Shown here: one piece after another, positions 31,501 to 41,249 of the stretch
Layout: the number at the start of each line of letters is the position of its first letter
Numbering within the stretch: the first letter of the stretch is position 1
Source: Isoetes taiwanensis
Lineage: Eukaryota > Streptophyta > Lycopodiopsida > Isoetales > Isoetaceae
DNA length: 64,000 nucleotides
Reading direction: 5' to 3'
Assembly (NCBI GenBank): GCA_021234155.1
Contig: JAJEKV010000026.1
Span: 15,802,283 to 15,866,282 of the forward strand
The notes under the pieces: model-generated
Told to the model about the DNA's origin: nothing
Databases searched by the model: none
The model's input: only the letters and a program-made list of their open reading frames with translations
Translations under genes and position numbers: made by a program

Positions 31501-32158
31501 TGATACGATTAGCTAGTCTCCAAAGATCTACTGCAAAAATAATCGTCAAGAAACAAGTCAAGTAAGCACAAATCCACCCTTCCGGGTAAGCTGACCACCC
31601 AACCGGGTTGTCCTTGAGCAAGAGTCTTCCAAAGAAAGGAAATAACGCAAGTTAGCCACTACAAATCCTTTGTAGCAAAAACATAGATTTAAGGAATAGG
31701 CTAGGCTTGGGATTTGGCTTAGATCTTCAATTGGGATAGAAACAAGCTTTGCCCTCACATACGCTTACTAGTTGCTCCTTTTGTAACATTCACCTCCCTT
31801 ACAAAAGATAAAGGTATCCCTTAATAAGCCTTACTTGAATAATGCTCTTATATTTAGCCCAAGTCCCTTTTTAACATTAAAAGTATCCCCGTTTTGCCCA
31901 TAGATATAATAGATGCGTACCTCATAGCTTTAAAGATAGTTTACTATCTTTTCTAAGGTTCTTAGATTAGCTTATGGTTTATAACTTGTCCTATATTAGA
32001 TTAAAATATCCCCCAATGGTCTAGCTAAGGATAATAGTTAACTTAATTTATTGTATATTCTCTAAGATACTTGGGTCCAAGGGTTGACATAAACATCTAT
32101 AGCTTTCTTTCTCATACTCTTGCTCCCGACAACCACTCCCCCGAGCGCCACCATATCA
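31501..32158 (-). repeat. LTR of element C (minus strand)
   Basis: 658 bp with inverted termini TGATA ... TATCA. A purine tract (AAGAAGGGAAGGAAT) precedes it and a primer site follows it, so this one LTR is flanked by 3'-type sequence on one side and 5'-type on the other, as in a tandem or recombined element. The first 40 bp and the preceding 100 bp match the relic at 51480-51620. Confidence 0.7.
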
Positions 32159-32255
32159 ATTCCTTCCCTTCTTGGGATTGATCGTGCTCGATCAAGAATT
32201 ATATGGCAAATTAATACAACCAAGTCCATGGTTGCAACCTGCACAATCAGAAATG

Positions 32256-32535
32256 GTCAAGTCCAGCCCTTTAGGCTAAAAATTTTCACGTCCAGCCCTT
32301 TAGGCTGAAAATTTTCGAGTCCAGCCCTTTAGGCTAAAAAATTTTCAAGTCCAGCCCTTTAGGCTAAAATTTTTCGAGTCCAGCCCTTTAGGCTAAAAAT
32401 TTTCAAGTCGAGCCCTTTAGGCTAAAAATTTTCCAAGTCCAGCCCTTTTAGGCTAAAAAATTTTCCAAATCCACCCTTTTTAGGCTAAAATTTTCAAGTC
32501 CAAAATTTTTAGGCTAAAAATTTTCAAGTCCAGCT
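32256..32535 (-). repeat. Tandem array, about nine 29-31 bp units
   Basis: Units of the form TCCAGCCCTTTAGGCT followed by A-run, TTTTC and AAG. Units drift at the right end. It lies upstream of the purine tract of element C, where plant LTR elements often carry tandem repeats. One unit-like copy also occurs at 51461-51490. Spacers are not unique, so this is not CRISPR. Confidence 0.85.
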
Positions 32536-32739
32536 ATTATGCTGCAAACATGTTAGTTGCCTCAGGACTTACTATATATTACATAAAGAAAAGAACACCT
32601 TATACTTCCACCTTGAATTTCCCTAAGGCAAATGTAACTCAAATATCCGTTTACCTTATAGCTACAAACGCCTAAAACTTAGGTTGCTCATGAGTCATTC
32701 TTCATGTGTGCCCATTACACATACTCCAGCATTCCAACA

Positions 32740-33950
32740 CTTTGGAGGAGGAAGCATTTATGAAGCAAGCTCCAGGGTATGAGCAAGGTAAAGATATGAT
32801 TTGGAAATTAAATAGGGCTGTCTATGGACTAAAACAGTCCCCAAGGGAATGGTACCTTTGCACGAACCAATTTCTGCAAGAACAAGGATTTCACAAGCTT
32901 CAAAATGATGGTAATCTATATAGGTTTGAGCAGAATGAAGAGTATTGTATGATTGCTCTTTATGTTGATGACTGCATCATGGTTGCTAGCTCATTGAATA
33001 TTTTAAACAAATGCAAGAGTATTCTAAAATCCAGATTTCAAATGACTGATTTAGGGGAGCTAAGAAAATTCTTAGGAATTGAAGTGGTTAGAAACAAAGA
33101 GCAAAGGTGGCTTAAGTTACATCAAAGCAAACATATAGAGAATATGCTTAAAAGGTTTAACTTGAAAGATGCAAAAACAGCAAAAATTCCCATGACACCT
33201 GGACACAGGCTTACAGATATTCAGGAATCTACAGATGCAAATATTGCTGAAATGGAAAATGTTCCTTATCGAGCTTTGGTTGGCTGTTTACTGTACTTAG
33301 CAAATAGCACACGCCCAGATATTGCTTATGCTGTAAACATATTAAGTCGAAGGAATCATGATGCCACAAGAAAGCATTGGGAAGCAGCCAAACGTGTTTT
33401 GAGGTACTTGAAAGGCACTCAAGAACAGGGAATATGCTTTGATTCAACTGATCTAACAATGTCATGCTATAGTGATGCAGATTGGGGAGGTGATCTTTCC
33501 ACCAGAAGGTCAACCTCAGGTTATGCCATATTTTTAGGAGGTGGTGTAATTGCCTGGAGGTGTAAAAAACAAGGAGCAGTAGCTATGAGCTCTGCAGAAG
33601 CAGATTATGCTGCCTCATCTCTAGTAGCTAGAGAAATAATTTGGTTAAGAAGACTGCTTCAAAAGCTAAACTGTGAACAAGTAGATCCTACAACAATTTG
33701 GACAGACAGCCAAAGTTGCATGGCTATAGTCAAAAATCCTGTGCAACATGACAGAACTAAGCACATAGAATTAAGCATACACTTTATACGAGAGCTGGCT
33801 GAGAAGAAGCTAATTCAAATGCTCTATGTAGATACTAGCAAACAAGTTGCAGACATTTTCACAAACGCTCTCTCTGAAAGCAAATTCAATGGATTTAAGG
33901 CTGACTTGAACATATCAGAAATGCAGACTTATGAGCTGAAGGAGGAGTGA
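32740..33950 (+). pseudogene. Copia A RT remainder and RNase H
   Basis: It continues from the nested insertion in frame: FMKQAPGYEQGKDMIWKLNR, AVYGLKQSPREWY, the catalytic box ALYVDDCIMVA, MTDLGELRKFLGIEV, YRALVGCLLYLANSTRPDIAYAVN, then RNase H (CYSDADWGGDLSTRRSTSGYA, MSSAEADYAA, TIWTDSQSCMAIV, HIELSIHFIRE). The frame is fully open for 400 codons. The stop TGA (33948-33950) is also the first three bases of the 3' LTR. A purine run (GAAGGAGGAG) just before it serves as polypurine tract. Confidence 0.93.
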
Positions 33951-33988
33951 TGGAAATTCAGCTAATAAGTCTATTCTTTCAATGGAAC

Positions 33989-34016
33989 TACCTATGAGAA
34001 GCAGTGGCAGTAGGTA
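33989..34016 (+). other. LTR stem-loop, A copy 1 (3' LTR)
   Basis: TACCTA, loop TGAGAAGCAGTGGCAG, TAGGTA, identical to the 5' LTR copy. Confidence 0.7.
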
Positions 34017-34062
34017 ATTCTCAATTTATCACTTGCACTTAACTACTTCTGGAAAAAGGCTG

Positions 34063-34086
34063 TCTATGAGAAGCAGTGGCAGTAGA
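34063..34086 (+). other. LTR stem-loop, A copy 2 (3' LTR)
   Basis: TCTA, loop TGAGAAGCAGTGGCAG, TAGA. The 5' LTR counterpart (23241-23260) reads CAAAGGCGA in place of CAGTGGCAG; there TCGCCT and AGGCGA can still pair. Confidence 0.65.
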
Positions 34087-34859
34087 TATGGCCAATCTTC
34101 TTACAGAGTATATGTTTGCATATGAACTTGAAGATCAACATCTAAGACAGATGCAGATCATCGGCTAAGGTATTGATTGTTAAAGACCAATGGTTATGTT
34201 AATCATTAAGAGGTGATAGCAAGAAGAACTACAAGGTTCGTGAATACAATATTAAAGGCAAATTTGGTTAATGGTTCAAAGGTTTTGTTTTTCCTAAGCA
34301 AGCATGTGGGATATATCGCAAACAGCCGTTTTTCATAACCGAGTCTGTGGGATATTGTGGCATAGACGACGGACTCAGATTGGTAAGAAATATTGATGCC
34401 TTAACCGCCGGAACTGTTGAAGATAGAAGCCGAGCAAAGATGACAGGTATATGTATGGGTGCTGGGCACATTGTAGTGGCGGAAACAGGTGCCGAATTTG
34501 TCTATTGGAGCCGTGTCAACATTGCAATAGTGATCAGGTTAATAACCCTGTGAACAGTGAATTGCTATAGGGATATTTCAATGGTAGTAGATGAAAAAAT
34601 ATCTTAAGATAATATTTGATTGCTTCAACTTAGTATCTCGGTTGATTATGACTTTGAGCTCATAGCTCTTATTAAATTTGAAGAGAGCACTTTGGATTTG
34701 AACTTGTAATTATCTAGTGAAAATTAGTGACCACTACTTGGCTTTTCACTAGAAAATAAAATTTGTACTCAAGTTTGATTGATGCAATAAGAATTTGAAA
34801 GTTCAATCTTGCTAGACATCAAATAGTTGTTCTTAAGTATCTTCAAATCTTTCACGGAT

Positions 34860-36675
34860 CGAAAGAATGATGGCATAAAAATATAAAGATCATTGCTTTA
34901 TTGCTTTACAACTCTGGTGCAGATATGTTCCAGCGTCAACAATCATGGCAACGCAAATTTGACCATGCAGATTGGGGTATGTGCTTTCGATGAATATTCC
35001 AAGGCAAGATGTGATCTATTATTGTAGACGGTTGTGCAAAAATGGTTTAGATTAGGTATCTGATGGGGAAGCAAAGGAAGCAGTGCACAGTATGGAAGTG
35101 CACGTCCAATGACCTGGGCATGTTGGGTTAAGGGTAATGATTCGATCTGGTCGTGCCTCTCTTCTTCTTATTTGTATATGAATTTGCTTAATACAGACAT
35201 TGAGTCTAGATTGATCAAATCCTAGATAGCAAGCAAATTTGAATCATGTTTGATGTTATTGGGATCCGTGCATAGAGAACCATCTTGGCTCTGTACCTAC
35301 TACAAAAAATATGCGGGCAAAACAAGGTGCTGCGAACGACGGGTTGCCCTCCGGTGGCTCGAAAGTGTGTTTTCATGTTTCGTCTTTTTGTGTCAGATAA
35401 GCAAATTTGAGTGACTAGTTTTTAGCACGGTATTTCGTATCAGATCCCTTTGAAATTGCACAATTAAACAAGCAAATTCAACAAACATTAACTAGTCCAC
35501 AAGTATTAACACAAATCTGAACTCTCTACTTGCTAAGGAAATGAGAATCAACAAAAACTATGGTACCTAGAAGTTATGACTCTGTACTTTATAAAGCAAG
35601 CAAACTCTAATATATCCACAAAGCTAGACTCTTAAAAGATAAGTGCAACAGGCTAATATCTAAACAAGAGGAAAAATAATATTGGATCTAAAATGCTTCC
35701 AAAGATAGCCTTCCATTTAGTAAACCTTAAACTCCACCACTTAACACATCTTGCATTGGAAAAAATCTGCAAGCTTTGTGTTCACCACTTTTATTTATCA
35801 TTATTACCACTACGGGTTTATCTAATGCACCATAGACCATGAAATTTTGAGTGGTATAAAAAAATTATGTTTTAATCTAAATGAACGAAATGTGTTAAGA
35901 AAAAATTAATCTTCATATCTTCCTAATTCTAATGTTCCCATGCATTGTAGCATGAGTAAAATCATCCATGTATAGATGTGGGTTGCCTTATAGCTTTCAA
36001 ATATACCTTTATCTTCCCTAAAGTATGACCCAAAAGGGCAACATGCGCATACAATGATATAGATACAAGTTACGCACCGTTGGGGCGGGCGCATTATTGG
36101 TTAGGTGCAAACTTAGGTAGCCGCAAAGTGGGGGTATGTGGTTGTATAGGATTGGGCTTGCAGTACCTGGCATTGTCTCTTAATGCCTAGCTAGCCTTCG
36201 TAAAGGATAAATATTTGTGGTAGCTGTGTAGCTGTAAGGTAGCTGGGCTGTTTAGAGAGTTTAGAATGTTCCTTAATCCACCTGGTTAGTGTCCCTAAAG
36301 GACAACATATTCTTATTGGTTTGTAATTGATGATGATATCGGCAATTGCAACGTAAATGGCGTATTCAATAAATTCGTTACTCTAATATATTTCTGGATT
36401 CTTTTGTTGTTAGAGATGGTGGTTGTAGATCCGTTTGTTGATGAATATTGTGGTTGTTCCAATATAAGTTTTCAAACCTTTCGAATTTTGTGAATGTACT
36501 TAGTTGTACTGTATCTTGCTTAATTTCATTTTATCCTTAATATGCATTTGCGTTTAGCCTTAGATTTAACTTTGCAACTTTTTTATATTGGTACGAAGAT
36601 CATCCTCATTATGACCTTGCATGCCTATTCCATCAACGAGTGTCTGCGTGAAACAAAAAACTAAGAATTAGAAAA
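34860..36675. other. Non-coding stretch
   Basis: No gene recognised. GC content rises briefly at 35310-35370. No VAP27 exon 3 is seen here. Confidence 0.5.
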
Positions 36676-36825
36676 TGTCCTGAAGTCTTGGGGTGACGAT
36701 TTGGCCAATTTGAAAGTCTTGAATTTCTATGGGTGGAGATCATTATGTTTGCATTTTGTCTTTAAAAGATTTGGAAGTGTTGAAACTCAATGGTCGGAGA
36801 TCATTGTTTTTGCATTTTTCCCGTA
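36676..36825 (+). pseudogene. Leucine-rich-repeat relic
   Basis: Two adjacent LRR-like units read DLANLKVLNFYGWRSLCLHF and, after a one-base frameshift, LKDLEVLKLNGRRSLFLHF. Spacing of about 23-24 residues and the L..L.VL.L.G.RSL pattern match LRRs of plant NB-LRR immune receptors. No NB-ARC or TIR sequence is nearby. It is a short, degenerate fragment. Confidence 0.55.
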
Positions 36826-38357
36826 ATAAATGATGCATCTCAAGATGCACTTGCACCTCAAGATGCATTTGCATCCTTGGATTGTCTTTGCAAGTTTATT
36901 ATAGTTACAAATGCGCAAATGGCTTTACTTTCTTTATGCACATCCTTTAGCGTGAAACAAATGCTTTAAACTTGTCTAAAAGATCATACACTGTGCCATC
37001 AAATAAACGTGCTTTATAATAACGGATAAAGGAAAAACACAAAGAATTTGGGCTCCATGAACAACAGAGCAACTCCAACAATAAAGCATCAGATCACCTC
37101 CATAATTGCAGGACAACGAACAAAATATGCAACTAATGGTAGACCATCTAGGAAATTCATAAAGGTCGTTACCAACACTCTCATGCGGACCTGCTACAGA
37201 CTTGATTGGTCATGTCAAGCTCAAAGCAAATTGTTCCTTCATTGTTTGACTGAGAGCAGATATAGTTAAGAGCACTGATAGGGTTTAAGAGCACTGATAT
37301 AGTTAAGAGCACTGATAGGAGATAGAGTTTACACACCTCAGAGTCCCCTCGCAGCACTGAGTCACTACTTCGAGTTCATGTTTAGAGATTCTTTTAACTT
37401 TAGCTGCATAGGTATCAAAGTTGTAGCTATACCTCCTATACTCCTTATCCAGCTTATATAGCCATTGTAACTCTTTGAATATCTTCAAAGTGATGCACGG
37501 TCTTGCATAAAAAGTGGAACTTGTTCTTCCAAGTTATGTGCATACTTCTCTAAAAGCAGACTTCTCTAAAATGACGAGATGCATACTTCTCTAAAAGTCT
37601 GCTCTAAAACTGTAACAGAAGATACATTCTGCAAAGCAATCTTACCTTTTTGTTGTACTTCTAGTTACATGCATGCCACATCCCCTGTGTTTCGGTTAAC
37701 CGCGCAATACTCTATAAATACTGGCATATCAAGGCAAGGCTCCTTAAGAAAGTCCATATAGCACGCATATCACACTGGTATCGTATTGTATAAAGGATAG
37801 AACCATCTACAAATTAAATTAAGCAATAGCCCTAATTGAAAAATCACTTGTCAGCCACTTACATGTGCTCCAGATTGAGTCACTTGCATGTGGTCCAAAT
37901 TATGCTGAACAAACATATACACCCATTGGAATGATGGAAGGCACTCCATTCAGAGGCCCACTTTGTTAGGTAACTTCATAATTCAGGGTTTTTTCTTGCT
38001 TCAATCGAGCAATCTACATGATTCAAAGAGTTCAACAGAAATTTGTAGGTCTCTATAAACCTTCCTTCACCTTCCTTCTGATAAATGTAGAATTAGATCT
38101 TGAATATGTAGCATTATAACAGGGGGTTGTTTTTGTATTTTTGTACTTTTTTTCCTAAGGTTTTTATATGATTTGATAATAGTATTCCATGAGACGTACT
38201 AATCGGTACATCTAGAGTGCACATACGCTCACTCCAAATTTAGTGGCATTTTTCAATGGTCATACCTATGATCTCTCTACATATCTGAAAATCAAACATG
38301 CAGGCATCGAACAAAGGTATTTTAGGGTTATTTTCGAGTTACATTTTCTTCTTTCAG
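36826..38357. other. Mostly non-coding; weak minus-strand coding-like segments
   Basis: Two minus-strand segments look exon-like but are not recognised: one at about 37760-37680 (FLKEPCLDMPVFIEYCAVNR) and one at 37490-37315 (LQWLYKLDKEYRRYSYNFDT) ending at a donor CTGAG|GTGTGT. Small direct repeats occur: AAGAGCACTGATA three times (37266-37317) and CTTCTCTAAAA three times (37546-37600). Confidence 0.35.
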
Positions 38358-38582
38358 GGCTCGGGAAGGCAAAGCCAAAGGAGCCACATCTCAGGACTCC
38401 GGGATGATGATGCGTCAGATGTTGTGATTCTTCGTCGCTGGCTTAACAGTTCTTCGTCGCTGGAATCCTTGCATATCAGGTTGTGGACGTGGTTGAGCTT
38501 GCTCACTGTCAGGGCGTTATCTTGAGGAACATTCGACCATCATGCTTTGTTTTATCCCCTTTAAATCGAGTTGCTTTCATTG
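38358..38582 (+). pseudogene. SPA-like (SUPPRESSOR OF PHYA) kinase-like domain fragment
   Basis: After a strong acceptor (TTTTCTTCTTTCAG), the sequence reads VILRRWLNSSSSLESLHI and, after a frameshift near 38475, VVDVVELAHCQGVILRNIRP with SCFVLSPLNRVAFI. This matches the N-terminal kinase-like domain of plant SPA proteins (VSLR.WLD ... HIFRQIV.IV..AHSQG....N.RPSCF..S..N.V..I), partners of the COP1 ubiquitin ligase in light signalling. Coiled-coil and WD40 parts are absent. A frameshift and lack of flanking exons mark it as a fragment. Confidence 0.7.
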
Positions 38583-38944
38583 TGCAGTTGAGAAGACTCT
38601 GGAGCAAGCAGGGTCGAAACAAGGTAGAACACCTAAATCCGTCAGCTTTGTGTGGTGATGGGATCTGGGATCTGCTTTTACCACTTTTTTTCCAGCACAG
38701 CTAATATCTTCATCTTGTTTCCTTCCGTTTCCACAGAGTCCGGACAAAGGATGATAACTTCGGCATCCATAGTTACAACTAGTTACAATCTCTTCCTAAC
38801 GTGTCTTTCTTCAAAACGAACAAACGAAGTTGTACAAAAACGAAGTTGTATGCAATAATTGTGGAGTTTCAAGGTATTTTTTTCGTATGATTCATTATGC
38901 ATCTTCCAATGAGTTCTTAATGAAGTCACTAAATCTCTTTGGTT

Positions 38945-39293
38945 TTGTGGACAGCCACCTTGCTTTATGATTGCCCTACTGAGAACCATTATGCCGTAAT
39001 TGTAAGAAGCTTCGGTCATATTGCTAGTTTATGTCGCAATGAACCCGTTTTGTAACATCTGCTGAAAAGTCCGGACACCTTGCAAAAGGGTGTCCCAGAC
39101 AGACCGGGCTTCCAAAGTCTCTCCTTTGTAATAATTGCTATCGAACTGGCCATATCTACGTACATTGCCCTAATGAAAAGGCATGTAATAACTACCGGCG
39201 ACATCGGGACATCTTGCACGGGATTGTATAAATAGTCCAATCTGTAACAGTTGCAGCCACCCTGGCCACATTGCTCGTGATTGTCCTCACTAG
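38945..39293 (+). pseudogene. CNBP/GIS2-like CCHC zinc-knuckle protein, degenerate
   Basis: With several frameshifts and stops, successive knuckles can be read: PTEN..C.NCKK.GHIASLC, NPFCNIC-KSGHLAKGCP, LLCNNCYRTGHIYVHCP, NEKACNN, then GHLARDC and PICNSCSHPGHIARDCPH ending at TAG 39291. The order and linkers match plant CNBP-type proteins of serial CX2CX4HX4C knuckles, which bind single-stranded nucleic acid. It follows the SPA fragment by 360 bp on the same strand. Upstream RS-rich and first-knuckle sequence is missing or unrecognisable. Confidence 0.75.
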
Positions 39294-39575
39294 CTAAGTA
39301 CTTTTGATTAAGTGCTTTTGGTTAACTGTTTTTGTGCATCCGGTGTTGCCATTTAATTGTGCTGTGCAGATTCCAGTAATCTTGCTCCTTTATGATCTTC
39401 AATTTGCTGTATACTTAGTTAGAAATGCCTCTGCTTTAAAGTCAGAAATGTAGCATCTGTAGTTACCAATGTAGTCGCTCTTGCTCTATAATGTTGCTAT
39501 AGCCAGTTTTTACAGATGGAGTTTTTCATTTTTCATAGATATAAGCAAAAGTTGAAGATTTTGATTTTTTTGCAG

Positions 39576-39728
39576 GAGATGGATTCTAATATCAATAAGG
39601 ATTCTCGTTTTGGTACAAATGAAAATCTCTATTGTATTGCTTGTAAGAATACTGCCATTTATGTCTACATGAAAGAGATTAGAATTATTGGAACAATGTT
39701 ACTGTGCAACTCCTGCCAGTTTACGTGA
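39576..39728 (+). pseudogene. Short exon with CX2C-X20-CX2C zinc-finger-like pattern
   Basis: A good acceptor (GATTTTTTTGCAG|GAG) opens a frame with MDSNINKDSRFG, YCIACKNTAIYV and TMLLCNSCQFT, ending at a stop. Four cysteines with a 20-residue spacing recall plant GATA-type fingers of the TIFY class, but the conserved Trp/Arg core is not kept. Unproven; it may be a relic. Confidence 0.3.
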
Positions 39729-40150
39729 TGGTTTTCATCAAATATTTTATTATTCAATTTGGCTACATTTAAGAGCAAATCCTAGCATCCACATGTGAAG
39801 GCACTATTCAAGGTCAGAAAAACTTTTACATTAATTGTGTCCTCTACTTTTGTTTATATTGTATATTGCAATCTGAGATCTATTATTATATGGTTCTACA
39901 TGAAGAAGGTGTAACCCTGATTGCAGATAATGTTTCCTAATACACATCCACATGAAACCATATTATGGTTCCCTTGATTGTTTCCATATGTTCTTTATCT
40001 GTTTATCTTTATTTAAAACTGGCAAATCACCATATTCTTAAATTTGTTTATTTTTTGGCACTTATGTACTTACATAAATAATCTCTATAGTGTATATTTC
40101 TTGGCACTTCAATATTTACATAAACAGGCCATAAAGTTTACCTATGTTTC

Positions 40151-40497
40151 CTTTAGTTAGGGCCCGAAGGGCCCAAAATTTTTTTTAATATAACAAATAC
40201 ACAACTACCATTAACATTATTAACACAAACCATTGCACTTAACACATTTAAATTAAAATCCCCCTTAAACCCCCTTTGGTTTGGGTGCATATTCACACGG
40301 GGGGTTACTCCGGGCAACGAGAGCTGTCGGATGGGCATATTTGCCATTTATTCCAAGATCTGAACCGTATATAACAATCCTCGTTTGTGGGGTATGCATG
40401 TACAAGTTTTTGTATACTGTATATTAAGGTTTGCAAAATACTATAAGGTTTGAGAGAATGTACTTAATGGTGTTAATTTTGTACATGTATTATAACT
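40151..40497 (+). mobile_element. Long-TIR MITE, left arm copy
   Basis: It begins CTTTAGTTAGGGCCCGAAGG at 40151. The first 160 bp (to the GGGGGGTTAC at about 40308) are the inverse of 44552-44711, and 40266-40497 is a direct match to 44283-44519. The right end is missing here, so this is half of an element, or one end of a 4.6-kb element ending at 44711. No target duplication is visible. Confidence 0.65.
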
Positions 40498-40917
40498 ATT
40501 ACAAAGACATATAAAAAAATTAATGCATGTGAAGAAAAGACATTATGATTACCAAATATTCTGCAAGCCCGCTCTGTCCTCTCACATTTGCCATACCTGT
40601 GAGCTAATACTTCCTAAAATTGGATATTCTTGCTAATTAATTTAATTATGAATCAACCTTCTAGTTTTGGCACTAATGCACAGTTTCAAAGCACTCAAAA
40701 AAAATGATTGCATGTGGATCTACACCTTGTTTCTGTATTTTTTCCATAAAGATTAAGGCTGTAAAGCCCTTGCCAAGGAAAGCATAAAGATAACAAAGCT
40801 ATACATTGTTCAGGAAGACCAAGCATTCAACTGCCCATAATAAAATTTATTGCAGCTATAAAAAACCAAGTTCAAGAGCACATACCTGGTGGTTTGACCC
40901 ATTTATATTAAGCATTT

Positions 40918-41225
40918 GAAAAATGTATGCCTAGCAACATTTGTGGACCATCCAATGATCTTTCCAGTACATGTTCTTACACAGACAATAGAGCTTTCTT
41001 TAGGAGTTATGGCCTTATTTCTACCCGATCAGAAAGCGTGGGCAGCAAGACATTGCTTGATTTGGCACTGTTTTGGCCCACTTATGCTAAGAATCTGGAG
41101 AATGGATGCCTAGCATCAATTGAAGACCTTCCAGTGACCTTTCTGATGGATGTTCTTCCGCAAAAAACACATTTTCCCTTTAAGAGTTATCGCCATATTT
41201 CTACCCGACTGTACTGGCAACATGA
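40918..41225. repeat. Diverged duplication, unit about 125 bp
   Basis: 40918-41040 and 41099-41225 share GGATGCCTAGCA-like starts, CCTTCCAGTGA / TCTTTCCAGTA, ATGTTCTT, GAGTTATSGCC and TATTTCTACCCGA. Old and strongly diverged. Confidence 0.5.
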
Positions 41226-41249
41226 GGCTTATATCTCGCACAAATAAAA

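Larger units (their letters stand above)
26982..32739. mobile_element. Nested composite insertion (Copia B 5' half plus antisense LTR segment C)
   Basis: Flanked by the 5-bp target duplication CTTTG (26977-26981 and 32740-32744). Removing it restores the RT frame of A (NATL-EEEAF). Left end TGTTGGAA and right end TTCCAACA are perfect inverted termini. The left 3.65 kb is Copia B in + orientation, cut off at 30631 in RT. The right 2.1 kb holds a tRNA-like sequence, a minus-strand LTR with primer site, and a tandem array. No 3' LTR matching the B 5' LTR is recognisable at the right end. Confidence 0.8.
23130..34854 (+). mobile_element. Copia retrotransposon A, full length, split by a nested insertion
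   Basis: LTRs at 23130-24030 and 33948-34854 begin TGATGG and end TTTCA. A perfect 5-bp target duplication CGGAT flanks it (23125-23129 and 34855-34859). Inside are a tRNA-Met primer site, gag, protease, integrase, RT and RNase H in Copia order, then a purine-rich tract. A second insertion (26982-32739) splits RT. About four frameshifts make it defective. High LTR similarity indicates a fairly recent insertion. Confidence 0.95.
33948..34854 (+). repeat. Copia A 3' LTR
   Basis: 907 bp, TGATGG...TTTCA, then target duplication CGGAT. It holds two intact constant-loop stem-loops (33989-34016 and 34063-34086). Confidence 0.95.

Noticed and set aside
32256-32535. CRISPR-like array
   Set aside because: Units are directly tandem with no unique spacers, in plant DNA inside an LTR element.
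23171-34086. cDNA-adaptor contamination (SMART-type primer) for AAGCAGTGG in the LTR loops
   Set aside because: Only nine bases match, the context is genomic LTR with paired arms, and copies sit at matching positions in both LTRs.
35300-35370. VAP27 exon 3 at CTACTACAAAAAATATGCGG
   Set aside because: It resembles the expected TTNPKKY codons for a few residues only; the rest does not match.
35906-36094. LYMDD string on the minus strand at about 35950, as an RT remnant
   Set aside because: No other RT block is nearby and the flanking frame has stops; probably chance.
40160-40175. GGGCCCGAAGGGCCC as a transcription terminator
   Set aside because: It is part of the MITE terminal repeat; intrinsic hairpin terminators do not apply to plant nuclear genes.
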